Source: Curtobacterium citreum (GTDB lineage Bacteria > Actinomycetota > Actinomycetes > Actinomycetales > Microbacteriaceae). From it: DNA of 64,000 nucleotides. The notes under the pieces were generated by a model that was given only the letters and a program-made list of their open reading frames with translations, searched no databases and was not told the DNA's origin. Shown one piece after another: positions 22,879-32,313 of this stretch. Position 1 is the stretch's first letter; each line of letters begins with the position of its first letter. The stretch covers positions 1 to 64,000 of the forward strand of contig NZ_VFMQ01000001.1 in NCBI RefSeq assembly GCF_006715175.1. Direction: 5' to 3'. A program made the position numbers and the translations under genes.

Positions 22879-22891
22879 TAGCGTCGTCCAC
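22879..22891 (+). promoter_or_regulatory. Leaderless-type -10 for the esterase gene
   Basis: TAGCGT lies 7 nt before the GTG at 22892. Confidence 0.45.
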
Positions 22892-23512
22892 GTGATCGAT
22901 GCGGACGTCGTGCAGTGGACCCGGCCGGCCGACGAGCGGGCGGGGACGCCGCTGCTCGTCCTGCTGCACGGGGTGGGCTCGAACGAGCGGGACCTGCTCG
23001 GGATCGCACCCGCGCTCCCGCCCGCGTGGACGGCCGCGTCGCTGCGCGCCCCGATGCCGTGGGGTCCCGGGTTCTCCTGGTACCCGCTCGGGACGCCGGG
23101 GTCCCCCGCGGTCGGTCCGGTGGACGATGCCGTCGACGAGGTCCTCGCGTGGATCGACGACGTCGCGGCCGACCATCCCCGTATCGGACTGCTCGGGTTC
23201 TCGCAGGGTGGCTCGATGGCGCTGCAGCTCCTGCGCGCGCGACCGGGGGCGTTCGCGTTCGCGGTGTCGCTGTCCGGCTTCGTCGTGCCGGGGGTCGCGG
23301 ACTCCCGCGACGAGGCCGTGGCGACGATCCGCCCCCGGGTGTTCCTGGGGCACGGCGACCTGGACCCGGTGATCCCGGCGGAGGCGACCGCACGCACGCA
23401 GGCGTGGGCCGCCGCGCACACGGACGTCACCGACCGCACGTACGCGGGACTGGCACACGCGGTGTCGTCCGCGGAGCTCGCCGACGTCGCCGCCTTCGTC
23501 GACGCCGACTGA
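22892..23512 (+). CDS. Phospholipase/carboxylesterase-type alpha/beta hydrolase
   Basis: Serine hydrolase of 206 aa in the YpfH/carboxylesterase group. LLVLLHGVGSNERDLLGIAP is the oxyanion-hole region, GFSQGG carries the nucleophilic Ser, GHGDLDPVIP the Asp and GLAHAVSSAE the His. Cytoplasmic, no signal peptide. The natural ester is unknown. It converges with the padR gene across a hairpin-rich gap. Confidence 0.9.
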   Translation: MIDADVVQWTRPADERAGTPLLVLLHGVGSNERDLLGIAPALPPAWTAASLRAPMPWGPGFSWYPLGTPGSPAVGPVDDAVDEVLAWIDDVAADHPRIGLLGFSQGGSMALQLLRARPGAFAFAVSLSGFVVPGVADSRDEAVATIRPRVFLGHGDLDPVIPAEATARTQAWAAAHTDVTDRTYAGLAHAVSSAELADVAAFVDAD

Positions 23513-23545
23513 CGCGGGCAGCGGAGGTCGCGGCCCCTCCGTCCG

Positions 23546-23614
23546 CCCCGTCGATGGAGCAGACGACGTCGGGTCGCCTCCGTGCACGCGACGGCTTCTG
23601 CTCCATCGACGGGG
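23546..23614. repeat. Palindromic repeat family C, copy 1
   Basis: Perfect 18-nt arms CCCCGTCGATGGAGCAGA (23546-23563) and TCTGCTCCATCGACGGGG (23597-23614). The GGAGCAGA/TCTGCTCC ends and a GACGTCGGGT word recur in a second hairpin at 60937-60992. It lies between convergent genes. Confidence 0.85.
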
Positions 23615-23655
23615 CGAGGGGGTGACGGGGCGAGGGGGTGACGGGTTGCGGGGGT
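23608..23655. repeat. 16-bp tandem repeat
   Basis: The unit GACGGGGCGAGGGGGT occurs twice, followed by a degenerate third copy (GACGGGTTGCGGGGGT), directly after the family C hairpin. Confidence 0.8.
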
Positions 23656-23665
23656 GGCAGGAAAG

Positions 23666-23709
23666 CGGCCGGGAGGCACGTGGCGGGCCCGCCACGTGCC
23701 TCCCGGCCG
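23666..23709. terminator. Perfect 44-bp palindrome between convergent genes
   Basis: The two 22-nt halves are exact reverse complements, meeting at CGGG|CCCG with no loop. It contains GGGAGGCACG and its complement, a word that recurs across the window. It probably terminates transcription from both sides. Confidence 0.75.
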
Positions 23710-23736
23710 TCGTCGTGTCGCGTCGGACGTGAGCCG

Positions 23737-24408
23737 CTAGTCCGCGAGGATCTGCAGCAGGTCCTTGCGGAGCTGGTCGATCTTCGCGGTGGCCGCCTTC
23801 GTCTGCTCGTCGGTCGCGCTCGACCGGTACACGTGCAGCACGCCCATGGTCTTCCGGAGTGCTTCGACGAACTCACGCTGCGTGTCCGGCATGCCCGGGG
23901 CGGCGTCGAACGCCGCGGCGATCTCGTCCGCCTTGGCCGCGGCCTCGGCCCTGCCCGCCTCGGTGAGCTCGAACAGCGTCTTGCGCCCGTCGCCGGTCGA
24001 GACGACGAGGTCCTCGTCGACGAGCTGCTGGAGCGTCGGGTAGACCGAGCCGGGGCTCGGCTTCCAGGCGCCGCCGGTGCGCTCGGCGATGGTCTTGATC
24101 ACGGCGTAGCCGTTCTGCGGGCCCTCGGCGAGGAGGCCGAGGATCGCGAGACGGACGTCGCCGCGACGACGGCGTTCGCGGCCGAAGCCAGGGCCGCCGC
24201 CGAACCCGGGACCGAAGCCCGGGCCGAAGCCGCGTCCGCCGAACCCGGGACCGAAGCCACCGCGTCCGCCGTGGTCGTGGTCACCGCGGTCGCGGCCGGG
24301 GAAGCCGTGCCCGTGGTGCTGCCGCGCGCCGCCGAAGCGGGGGCCGCGCGGACCGGTGCCGCGCTGGTCGCGGCGGTCGTGCATCTGGTCGTCGTGCATG
24401 GTGTGCAT
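23737..24408 (-). CDS. PadR-family regulator with His/Gly-rich N-terminus
   Basis: Transcriptional regulator of 223 aa. The winged helix (about residues 85-165) is typical PadR: RLAILGLLAEGPQNGYAVIK, PSPGSVYPTLQQLVDEDLV, then KTLFELTEAGRAE, followed by the C-terminal dimerisation helices. The first 80 residues are unusual: His/Asp-rich (MHTMHDDQMHDRR, HHGHG, DHDHGG) and then FGPGFGG repeats. The start has GAAGGAG 6 nt upstream. An inverted repeat 69-88 bp before the start suggests autoregulation. No transporter is adjacent on the same strand. Confidence 0.9.
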   Translation of the reverse strand: MHTMHDDQMHDRRDQRGTGPRGPRFGGARQHHGHGFPGRDRGDHDHGGRGGFGPGFGGRGFGPGFGPGFGGGPGFGRERRRRGDVRLAILGLLAEGPQNGYAVIKTIAERTGGAWKPSPGSVYPTLQQLVDEDLVVSTGDGRKTLFELTEAGRAEAAAKADEIAAAFDAAPGMPDTQREFVEALRKTMGVLHVYRSSATDEQTKAATAKIDQLRKDLLQILAD

Positions 24409-24476
24409 GAGGACTCCTTCTGTGTGTCGGGTGAAGTGGGCTCGCGACCTGTTGTGTGCGTGTCGCGATGCGTCAA

Positions 24477-24496
24477 CGATAGATCGCTAACTATCG
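24477..24496. promoter_or_regulatory. Likely PadR operator
   Basis: CGATAG and CTATCG are separated by 8 bp, embedded in an AT-richer patch that also carries two direct copies of TCGCGATG (24463-24470 and 24494-24501). It lies upstream of padR and about 64 bp before lhr, so it could affect both. Confidence 0.55.
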
Positions 24497-24559
24497 CGAT
24501 GTCAAGCATCGGTCTTCCTTGGCCCGCTGTCGGTGGCCGCGGGCAGGATGGGACGGACC

Positions 24560-27500
24560 ATGACGGACGTCCTCGAGCGCTTCTCCCCCGCGACCGCGGA
24601 GTGGTTCCGCGGCGCGTTCGCCGCCCCGACCGCCGCGCAGGCCGGCGCCTGGGACGCCGTGTCGACCGGTCAGCACGCGCTGGTGATCGCCCCGACCGGG
24701 TCCGGCAAGACCCTGGCGTCGTTCCTGTGGTCGATCGACCGGCTCATCAGCGCGACGGACCGTCCACCCGCCAAGCAGCGCACGCGGGTGCTCTACGTCT
24801 CGCCGCTCAAGGCCCTCGGGGTCGACGTCGAGCGGAACCTCCGCAGTCCGCTGGTCGGCATCACGCAGACGGCCCGGCGGCTCGGCACGGAGCCGCCCGA
24901 GGTCACCGTCGGGGTCCGGAGCGGGGACACCCCGTCCGCCGACCGGCAGCGCCTGCTCCGCCAGCCGCCCGACATCCTCATCACGACGCCCGAGTCGCTG
25001 TACCTCATGCTCACCTCCGCGGCGCGCGAGACCCTGGTGAACGTCGACACCGTGATCGTGGACGAGGTGCACGCGGTCGCGTCCTCGAAGCGCGGGGCGC
25101 ACCTCGCCGTGTCGCTCGAGCGGCTCGACGACCTGCTCGACGCGCCCGTGCAGCGCATCGGTCTCTCCGCCACCGTGCGGCCCGCGGAGGAGGTCGCTCG
25201 GTTCCTCGGCGGCCGGGCACCCGTCACGATCATCGCGCCGCCCGCGCAGAAGACCTTCGACCTACGGGTCGTCGTGCCGGTCGACGACATGACCGAGCTC
25301 GGCGCACCCCCGGTCGGTGCCGACGCCACCGAGTCGCCGACCAACGGCTCGATCTGGCCCCACGTCGAGGAACGGGTCGTCGACCTGGTCGAGGAGCACC
25401 GGTCGACGATCGTTTTCGCGAACTCCCGACGACTCGCCGAACGCCTGACCGCGCGGTTGAACGAGATCCACGAGGAACGGGTGCTGGCGGCGCGGGACGT
25501 CCGAGAACCGGCGGCCGTCGGTGCTGCCGGTGCCGGGTCCGGACCGGGCGGTGCTGGGGCCGGACCGGTCGGGCAGTCGCCCGGTCGCGCGTCCGCGCAC
25601 GCTCCGGTCGCCCAGCCGAAGCGGCCGCCGGCGCAGGTGATCGGCCAGTCCGGGCAGACCGACGGCGGCGGGTCCGACCCGGCGGTCCCGGTGCTCGCCC
25701 GGGCGCACCACGGCTCGGTGTCGAAGGACCAGCGCGCGATCATCGAGGACGACCTGAAGTCCGGGCGCCTGCGCTGCGTCGTCGCGACGAGCTCGCTCGA
25801 GCTCGGTATCGACATGGGCGAGGTCGACCTCGTCGTGCAGGTCGAGGCCCCGCCGTCCGTGGCGAGCGGCCTGCAGCGCGTCGGCCGCGCGGGACACCAG
25901 GTCGGCGAGATCTCCCGCGGTGTGCTGTTCCCGAAGCACCGCGCCGACCTCGTGAACAGCGCGGTCACCGTCGAGCGCATGGTGTCCGGGCAGATCGAGT
26001 CGATCTCGGTCCCCGCGAACCCCCTCGACGTCCTCGCCCAGCACACCGTCGCCGCCGGTGCGATCGACACCGTCGACGTCGAGCACTGGTTCGAGCTCGT
26101 CCGGCGGAGTGCCCCCTTCAGCTCCTTGCCGCGCTCCGCGTTCGAGGCGACGCTCGACCTGGTGACGGGGCGCTACCCGAGCGACGAGTTCGCCGAGCTC
26201 CGGCCGCGCCTGGTGTGGGACCGCGTGCACGGCACCCTGACCGGGCGACCGGGAGCGCAGCGGCTCGCGGTCACGAGCGGTGGCACGATCCCCGACCGCG
26301 GCATGTTCGGCGTGTTCATGGTCGGCGAGAAGGCGTCCCGCGTCGGCGAGCTCGACGAGGAGATGGTCTACGAGTCCCGGGTCGGCGACGTGTTCGCCCT
26401 CGGCGCGACCAGCTGGCGCATCGAGGAGATCACCCACGACCGGGTGCTCGTCAGCCCGGCGTTCGGGCAGCCGGGACGCGTCCCGTTCTGGAAGGGTGAC
26501 GGCATCGGCCGGCCCGCCGAGCTCGGCAAGGCGACGGGTGCGTTCGTCCGCGAGGTCGAGGGCGCCTCTGACGAGGACGCCCGCGCACGGGTGGCCGCCG
26601 GTGGGCTGGACGACCGCGCCGTCACGAACCTGCTGACCTTCCTCCGCGAGCAGCGCGAGGCCACCGGACACGTCCCGAACGACACGACCCTGGTGGTCGA
26701 GCGGTTCCGTGACGAGCTCGGCGACTGGCGGCTCATCCTGCACTCGCCGTACGGGATGCAGGTGCACGCCCCGTGGGCCCTGGCCGTGGGCGCCCGGCTC
26801 CGCGAACGACACGGGATCGACGGCGACGCGATGGCCGCCGACGACGGGATCGTCGTCCGGATCCCGGAGACCGACGCCGAGCCGCCGGGGGCCGACCTGT
26901 TCGTGTTCGAGCGCGACGACCTCGAGGCCGTCGTGACGGACGAGGTCGGCGGCTCGGCGCTGTTCGCCGCGCGCTTCCGCGAGTGCGCGGCGCGCGCCCT
27001 GCTGCTGCCGCGCCGGAACCCCGGGCAGCGGTCACCGCTCTGGCAGCAGCGGCAGCGCGCCTCGCAGCTGCTCGAGGTCGCGCAGAAGTACCCGACGTTC
27101 CCGATCGTCCTCGAGACCGTGCGCGAGGTCCTGCAGGACGTGTACGACGTCCCCGCGCTGCTCGGCATCGCGGACCAGATCGGCGAGCGCCGCATCCGCC
27201 TGGTCGAGCGTGAGACCGAGCAGCCGTCACCGTTCGCCCGGTCGATCCTGTTCGGGTACGTCGCGGCGTTCATGTACGAGGGCGACTCCCCGCTCGCCGA
27301 GCGCCGGGCCGCGGCGCTGTCGCTCGACTCGACGCTCCTCGGCGAGCTGCTCGGGCGCGCCGAGCTCCGGGAGCTGCTCGACCCCGAGGTGATCGCCTCC
27401 GTCGAACGCGACCTGCAGCGGCTGTCGCCCGACCGCCGTGCGCGGGACGCCGAGGGCATCGTCGACGTGCTCCGGCTCGTCGGGGCGCTCGACCTGCCGG

Positions 27501-29374
27501 AGTTGACGGCGCGCAGCTGGCTCGCCGACGCGGCCGACCAGCAGGCGGCGGAAGCCACGGTGCGGACCGCCCTCGAGTCACTCGAGCGCGACCGGCGGGT
27601 GCTCTCCTTCAGCCAGGCCGGGACGACCCGCTGGGCGGTGATCGAGGACGCCTCGCGCCTGCGGGACGCCCTCGGGGTCCCGCTGCCGATCGGCGTCCCG
27701 ACCGCGTTCGTCGAGCCCGTCGCCGACCCGCTCGGCGACCTGGTCGGCCGGTACGCGCGGTCGCACGGACCGTTCTCGCTGCAGGACGCCGCCGGACGCC
27801 TCGGGCTCGGCGTCGCGGTCGTCCAGGACACCCTGCGCCGACTCGTCGCCGACCGCCGGGTCGTCGAGGGCGAGTTCCGGCCGGACCGACAGGGCGCGGA
27901 GTGGTGCGAGGCCGAGGTGCTCCGCCGCATCCGCACGAAGTCGCTCGCGGCCCTGCGGCACGAGGTCGAGCCGGTGTCGCCGGACACCCTCGCGCGCTTC
28001 CTGCCCGCGTGGCAGCACGTGCACACCCCGGGGACCCGCGGTGGGCTGCGCGGCGTGGACGGTGTCCTGCAGGTGATCGACCAGCTCGCCGGCGTCGCCC
28101 TGCCCGCGAGCGCGTGGGAGACCCTCGTGCTGCCCGCCCGGGTCAGCGACTACTCGACGAGCATGCTCGACGAGCTCACCGCCACGGGCGAGGTCCTGTG
28201 GTCCGGCGGTGGCACGCTCCCCGGCAACGACGGGTGGGTCCGACTCCACCTGGCGGACACGGCGGAGACGACGCTCGCCGAGCCCTCGGGCGACGAGACC
28301 ACCGAGCTCCAGCGCGACGTGCTCGGCGCACTCGCCGGCGGCGGCGCGTACTTCTTCCGGCAGCTCGGCCAGGCGGTCGGCAGCACGGACGACACCGCCC
28401 TGGCGACGGCGCTGTGGGACCTCGTCTGGGCCGGGCAGATCACGAACGACACCTTCGCCCCGCTCCGCGCGATGCTCGGCGGGAAGGCGAAGAGCACGAG
28501 TGCGCCGCGCTCCCGGCCCTACCGCGGCCGGCGACGACCGACGCTCCCGACCCAGTCCGGACCGCCGTCGGTCGGCGGCCGGTGGTCGCTGCTGCCGCTC
28601 GCGGAGTCCGACGGCACCGTCCGCGCCGCCGCGACCGCGGAGCAGCTGCTCGAGCGGTACGGCGTCGTGACCCGGGGTGCCGTGCAGGTCGAGGGCGTGC
28701 GGGGCGGATTCACCGGCGTGTACCGGGTGCTCAGCCGGTTCGAGGAGTCCGGTCGGGCCCGCCGCGGGTACTTCGTCGAGGGACTCGGGGCGGCGCAGTT
28801 CGCGACGAGCCCCACGGTCGACCGGCTCCGGACGTACGCGCGGGACCTGGACGACGACGAGCGCGCCGACGCCGACCGGGAGCGCCAGGCGCTGACCCTC
28901 GCCGCGACCGACCCCGCGAACCCGTACGGTGCGGCGTTGCCGTGGCCGTCCGACGGCGACCCGGCGGACACCACGGGCGCGGCCGACGGCTCCGACGTCG
29001 CGGCCGCCGGCACCAGCACCAGCACCAGCACCAGCACCAGCACCAGCACGGTGCGAGCCGCAGCTGCCTCCACCGGCACGGCCAAGACCCGCGGGCACCG
29101 ACCCGGGCGGAAGGCCGGCGCGCTGGTCACGACCGTCGACGGCCGCCTGGTGGTCTACGTCGAACGGGGCGGGAAGTCCGTCCTGACGTTCACCGACGAC
29201 CCGGCGGACCTGCTCGCGGCGGCCCGGTCCATCGCCGCGGTGGTGCGCTCGGGGCTCCGGAAGCTCGCGGTCGAACGCGTGGACGGGGAGTTCGTCCTCG
29301 AGAGCCCGCTCGGCAGCGCCCTGCGCGAGGCGGGCTTCACCGCGACCCCGCAGGGGGTGCGGCTCCGTGTCTGA
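24560..29374 (+). CDS. lhr: Lhr-type giant ATP-dependent helicase
   Basis: Long helicase-related protein of 1604 aa, a DNA-repair-associated superfamily 2 helicase. The helicase core lies in the first 850 residues: Walker A APTGSGKT (near 44-51), DEVHAV (near 167), GLSATVRP, then ATSSLELGIDMGEVDLVVQ and QRVGRAGHQVGE. The remaining half is the Lhr-specific winged-helix and C-terminal region. A low-complexity insert (about residues 315-375, Gly/Ala/Pro-rich) splits the second RecA domain. Near the C-terminus a Ser-Thr run is encoded by a hexanucleotide repeat. nei follows 41 bp downstream. Confidence 0.93.
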   Translation: MTDVLERFSPATAEWFRGAFAAPTAAQAGAWDAVSTGQHALVIAPTGSGKTLASFLWSIDRLISATDRPPAKQRTRVLYVSPLKALGVDVERNLRSPLVGITQTARRLGTEPPEVTVGVRSGDTPSADRQRLLRQPPDILITTPESLYLMLTSAARETLVNVDTVIVDEVHAVASSKRGAHLAVSLERLDDLLDAPVQRIGLSATVRPAEEVARFLGGRAPVTIIAPPAQKTFDLRVVVPVDDMTELGAPPVGADATESPTNGSIWPHVEERVVDLVEEHRSTIVFANSRRLAERLTARLNEIHEERVLAARDVREPAAVGAAGAGSGPGGAGAGPVGQSPGRASAHAPVAQPKRPPAQVIGQSGQTDGGGSDPAVPVLARAHHGSVSKDQRAIIEDDLKSGRLRCVVATSSLELGIDMGEVDLVVQVEAPPSVASGLQRVGRAGHQVGEISRGVLFPKHRADLVNSAVTVERMVSGQIESISVPANPLDVLAQHTVAAGAIDTVDVEHWFELVRRSAPFSSLPRSAFEATLDLVTGRYPSDEFAELRPRLVWDRVHGTLTGRPGAQRLAVTSGGTIPDRGMFGVFMVGEKASRVGELDEEMVYESRVGDVFALGATSWRIEEITHDRVLVSPAFGQPGRVPFWKGDGIGRPAELGKATGAFVREVEGASDEDARARVAAGGLDDRAVTNLLTFLREQREATGHVPNDTTLVVERFRDELGDWRLILHSPYGMQVHAPWALAVGARLRERHGIDGDAMAADDGIVVRIPETDAEPPGADLFVFERDDLEAVVTDEVGGSALFAARFRECAARALLLPRRNPGQRSPLWQQRQRASQLLEVAQKYPTFPIVLETVREVLQDVYDVPALLGIADQIGERRIRLVERETEQPSPFARSILFGYVAAFMYEGDSPLAERRAAALSLDSTLLGELLGRAELRELLDPEVIASVERDLQRLSPDRRARDAEGIVDVLRLVGALDLPELTARSWLADAADQQAAEATVRTALESLERDRRVLSFSQAGTTRWAVIEDASRLRDALGVPLPIGVPTAFVEPVADPLGDLVGRYARSHGPFSLQDAAGRLGLGVAVVQDTLRRLVADRRVVEGEFRPDRQGAEWCEAEVLRRIRTKSLAALRHEVEPVSPDTLARFLPAWQHVHTPGTRGGLRGVDGVLQVIDQLAGVALPASAWETLVLPARVSDYSTSMLDELTATGEVLWSGGGTLPGNDGWVRLHLADTAETTLAEPSGDETTELQRDVLGALAGGGAYFFRQLGQAVGSTDDTALATALWDLVWAGQITNDTFAPLRAMLGGKAKSTSAPRSRPYRGRRRPTLPTQSGPPSVGGRWSLLPLAESDGTVRAAATAEQLLERYGVVTRGAVQVEGVRGGFTGVYRVLSRFEESGRARRGYFVEGLGAAQFATSPTVDRLRTYARDLDDDERADADRERQALTLAATDPANPYGAALPWPSDGDPADTTGAADGSDVAAAGTSTSTSTSTSTSTVRAAAASTGTAKTRGHRPGRKAGALVTTVDGRLVVYVERGGKSVLTFTDDPADLLAAARSIAAVVRSGLRKLAVERVDGEFVLESPLGSALREAGFTATPQGVRLRV
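29011..29049 (+). repeat. CACCAG hexanucleotide microsatellite in lhr
   Basis: Six consecutive CACCAG units plus CAC, encoding a (Thr-Ser)n run in a linker before the last domain of Lhr. Copy-number change would stay in frame and alter only linker length. Confidence 0.9.
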
Positions 29375-29415
29375 ACCGAGCACGACCGGCGCGACTCCGA
29401 GCGGGACGGTGTGCC

Positions 29416-30195
29416 GTGCCCGAGGGTGACACCGTCTTCCGGGCCGCCCGACGCCTGCACACCGCCCTCGCCGGCAAGGTCCTGACCCGCTCCGACTTCC
29501 GGGTGCCCGCGTTCGCGACGCTCGACCTGGTCGGTCGGACGGTCGACGAGGTCGTCCCGCGCGGCAAGCACCTGCTCCACCGGATCGGCGACCTGACCGT
29601 GCACTCGCACCTGAAGATGGAGGGCCGGTGGGACGTCTACGCCCCGGGTGAGCGCTGGCGACGGCCGGCGCACCAGGCACGCGTGGTGCTGGACGCCGAG
29701 GACGTGTCCACCGTGGGCTTCACCCTCGGGGTGCTCGAGGTGGTCCCGCGCGAGCAGGAGTCCGAGGTCGTCGGACACCTGGGGCCGGACCTGCTCGGCC
29801 CGGACTGGGACGCCGACCGGGCGCTCGCGAACCTCACGGCCGAACCGGACCGCCCCGTCGGACTGGCGTTGCTCGACCAACGGGTGCTCGCGGGCCTGGG
29901 CAACGTGTACCGGAACGAGCTGTGCTTCCTGCGCGGTGTGCTGCCGACGCGGTCGGTCGGGCAGGTGCAGGACCCGGCGCGGACGATCGCGCTCGCGAGC
30001 CGGCTCATCCTGGCGAACCGCGACCGCAACGCCCGCGTGACGACGGGCGTCGACCGCCCGGGTCGGCGCTTCTGGGTGTACGGACGGGCCGGCAAGCCCT
30101 GCCTGCGGTGCGGGACGCCGATCCGGCACGGTGAGCTCGGCGACTCCGAGCTGACCCTGCGCGACACCTACTGGTGCCCACGCTGCCAGACGTAG
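29416..30195 (+). CDS. nei: Fpg/Nei-family DNA glycosylase (endonuclease VIII)
   Basis: Base-excision repair enzyme of 259 aa that removes oxidised bases and nicks the abasic site. The N-terminal PEGDTVFRAARRL carries the catalytic Pro and Glu; Pro follows the GTG-encoded Met, which must be removed. LTVHSHLKMEGRW, the helix-two-turn-helix LALLDQRVLAGLGNVYRNEL and the C-terminal zinc finger CLRCGTPIRHG...YWCPRCQ are intact. PEGDT rather than PELPE indicates Nei. It lies close behind lhr, probably as one DNA-repair unit. Confidence 0.95.
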   Translation: MPEGDTVFRAARRLHTALAGKVLTRSDFRVPAFATLDLVGRTVDEVVPRGKHLLHRIGDLTVHSHLKMEGRWDVYAPGERWRRPAHQARVVLDAEDVSTVGFTLGVLEVVPREQESEVVGHLGPDLLGPDWDADRALANLTAEPDRPVGLALLDQRVLAGLGNVYRNELCFLRGVLPTRSVGQVQDPARTIALASRLILANRDRNARVTTGVDRPGRRFWVYGRAGKPCLRCGTPIRHGELGDSELTLRDTYWCPRCQT

Positions 30196-30244
30196 CCGGA
30201 GCAGCCAGCAGCGCCGGAGCGGCCAGCAGCGCCCGCAGAGCGGG
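30195..30244. repeat. 18-bp direct repeat and hairpin after nei
   Basis: GCCGGAGC(A/G)GCCAGCAGC occurs twice in tandem (30195-30212, 30213-30230), starting at the nei stop codon. It is followed by CCCGCAGAGCGGG (30232-30244). It may be the terminator for nei and the GH81 gene, which converge here. Confidence 0.7.
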
Positions 30245-30252
30245 TCCGCGCA

Positions 30253-32310
30253 TCACGTCCGCATCATGATCCACGCGTACAGGTACGACCGCGAGTTCGC
30301 CGCGTCGACGACCGCGTCCGGCAACCGCTTCGCGTCCGCGAGCGCCGCCGCCGCGTCCGACTTCCCGCCGAGCGCCCGGTACATGAGCAGGTAGTCGCCG
30401 AACTGCACGTCGTAGCGGCCGTCCGGCACCGCCTCGTCGAGGACCCGCTGGATCTGCGCCCGACCACCGGCGCCGGCGTACTCCCCCGCCATCGCCGGCA
30501 TCGGGATGAGCTCGATCCCGGCTGGGGCCGCCGCCGCGGCGCTGAACCACGTCGCGTGGTCGCGCTTGCCGCCCCAGTTCAGGGACACCACCCGGTGCGT
30601 GAAGCCCGGGAACGCGGACAGGTCCGGGTCGAGGACGTCGCGCTGCGCCGACGCCGCCTCGTTCGACAGCAGCCAGGTGCCGACCGAGCGCAGGGGCGCC
30701 GACCCGGACACCGTGCCCCAGCGGGCGACGCCGTTCCAGGCGGACACCGCCTCGGACGCGGACTCCTGGTTGTTGCCGTCCGCGAAGGGCGAGTACCCGG
30801 ACGCCCACGAGTGCTGCGCGTACGGGTCGTAGACGCGGAGCGCCGGGAAGGACGTCGTCTGCGTCGGCGAGGCGATGTCCGCCGCGACCAGGTCGGCGAC
30901 CGTCCGCCACCGGGACACGAGCGCGTCGTCCCTGTCCGCGACCATCGCCGCCGCGGACAGCAGGTAGCCGTAGTGGAAGTGGTGGTCGTTGAACTCGTCG
31001 GACCCGAAGGACGGCTGCTGCCCGACGAGCCCGTGCACGGTCGGGTCGTACCGGAAGCACCGGGCGCTGCGGTCGCCGCAGCCGGACGCGTCGAACCACT
31101 GGTCGAGCTCGCTGACGATGGACGACTTCAGCGCGGCGGCCTGGTCGTCGAGACCGAGCCCGACCGCGAGCCGGTACAGCGTCGCGACGCGGTACAGGTC
31201 CTTGCCGCCGCCGTAGGTGTCGGCGGCGTACGACGACGGGTCGACCCCGGCGGCGTCCTCGCGGACCTGCTCGGAGAGCGTGGTGCGGTCCGCCGCGGAG
31301 AGCCCGGACAGGTCGAGACGGTCGTCGGGTTGCACGGTCTTCGCTGCGAACCGGAGGGCGGTCCCGGTGCAGACCGAGGCGGGCCCGGTGATGGTCGCGA
31401 CCTCGAGCCCGGTGCAGGACAGACCGGACGTGCCCTGACCGGCCTGCGGGACGAGGACGCCCGCACCGCCGCCGAAGTCGTAGCCGAGCGTGGTGCGCTG
31501 CGTGGACCGGGTCGCGCTGCGTTCGAGGGTCGTGCCGGCGAGGGGTCGCGCGGCTGCGATGAGCCGTGCGACCTGGGACGCGCTCGCCCCGTCCGGGGTC
31601 GGCAGCAGGACGACCGAGCCGCCCTCCCGCAGCGCGATCCCGGAGGCGTCGACGGTGCCGTCGCGGACGACGACCTGCCAGGTGCGGCCGCCGCCGGTCA
31701 TGGTCGCGGTGCCGTCACCGGTGCGGGTGAGCGGCGTGGTGGCGCGGAGCTGCTCGTCGCGTGCGGCCGTGTAGGACACGAGCGGTGAGCCCTCGGCGAC
31801 GACGGAGTGGCCGAGCACGGTGTCGCCGTCGCGGTGTTCGACGGTCACCGACACGGCGTCGTACGCCGACACCAGGGTGCTCGTCGCGCCGAGGTCGAAG
31901 CCGACCTGCGGCACGGCGCCGCCCGCGATGGTCTTCTCGGTCGCGGTAACGTCCGGCAGCCCGGCGGCGAACCCGCCGCTGGTGACCTGCCACGAGATCG
32001 GTGACGGGAACACCGGCTGCGGTGCCGCGCCGAACACGAGCCCGGAGAACCACCGGTTCGTCGGGGGCAACAGCCCGTCCGCCAGGCGCATCGTCCCCGC
32101 GGTGGAGGACGTGACGTCACCCAGGGCGGCGACCGCGCGCGCCTGGGCCGCCGCGTCGGTGGCAGAGGCGGACGGGGTCGGGTGATCCGTGCCTCCCGGC
32201 CCGGTGCACGCGGTGACCAGGAGGGTGACGGCCGTCACCAGGGTGACCAGCAGGACCGGACGGGAGGCACGGGTCGGGCCCGCCCCGTCGGTCCGGGACG
32301 CGGGGCGCAC
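30253..32310 (-). CDS. GH81 endo-beta-1,3-glucanase lipoprotein
   Basis: Secreted lipoprotein of 685 aa. The signal helix PVLLVTLVTAVTLLVTAC ends in a lipobox. The mature enzyme has the GH81 signatures: LPPTNRWFSGLVFG at the beginning, EFNDHHFHYGYLLSAAAM (about 435-452) and DGNNQESASEAVSAWNG (about 505-521), which carry the family's catalytic acid Asp and base Glu. GH81 enzymes cut beta-1,3-glucan. It starts (GTG) 3 bp after the HlyD-like gene in the same operon as a GT2 synthase, the position often held by polymer-cleaving enzymes in exopolysaccharide operons. Confidence 0.88.
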   Translation of the reverse strand: MRPASRTDGAGPTRASRPVLLVTLVTAVTLLVTACTGPGGTDHPTPSASATDAAAQARAVAALGDVTSSTAGTMRLADGLLPPTNRWFSGLVFGAAPQPVFPSPISWQVTSGGFAAGLPDVTATEKTIAGGAVPQVGFDLGATSTLVSAYDAVSVTVEHRDGDTVLGHSVVAEGSPLVSYTAARDEQLRATTPLTRTGDGTATMTGGGRTWQVVVRDGTVDASGIALREGGSVVLLPTPDGASASQVARLIAAARPLAGTTLERSATRSTQRTTLGYDFGGGAGVLVPQAGQGTSGLSCTGLEVATITGPASVCTGTALRFAAKTVQPDDRLDLSGLSAADRTTLSEQVREDAAGVDPSSYAADTYGGGKDLYRVATLYRLAVGLGLDDQAAALKSSIVSELDQWFDASGCGDRSARCFRYDPTVHGLVGQQPSFGSDEFNDHHFHYGYLLSAAAMVADRDDALVSRWRTVADLVAADIASPTQTTSFPALRVYDPYAQHSWASGYSPFADGNNQESASEAVSAWNGVARWGTVSGSAPLRSVGTWLLSNEAASAQRDVLDPDLSAFPGFTHRVVSLNWGGKRDHATWFSAAAAAPAGIELIPMPAMAGEYAGAGGRAQIQRVLDEAVPDGRYDVQFGDYLLMYRALGGKSDAAAALADAKRLPDAVVDAANSRSYLYAWIMMRT

Positions 32311-32313
32311 CGG

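Noticed and set aside
23546..23620. Small proteins beginning MEQ(T/K)TSGR encoded by the two family C hairpins
   Set aside because: The similarity comes from the shared palindrome DNA. There is no ribosome-binding site or codon bias.
30195..30252. Extra short ORF after nei
   Set aside because: The stretch is an 18-bp direct repeat plus hairpin and has no start with a ribosome-binding site.
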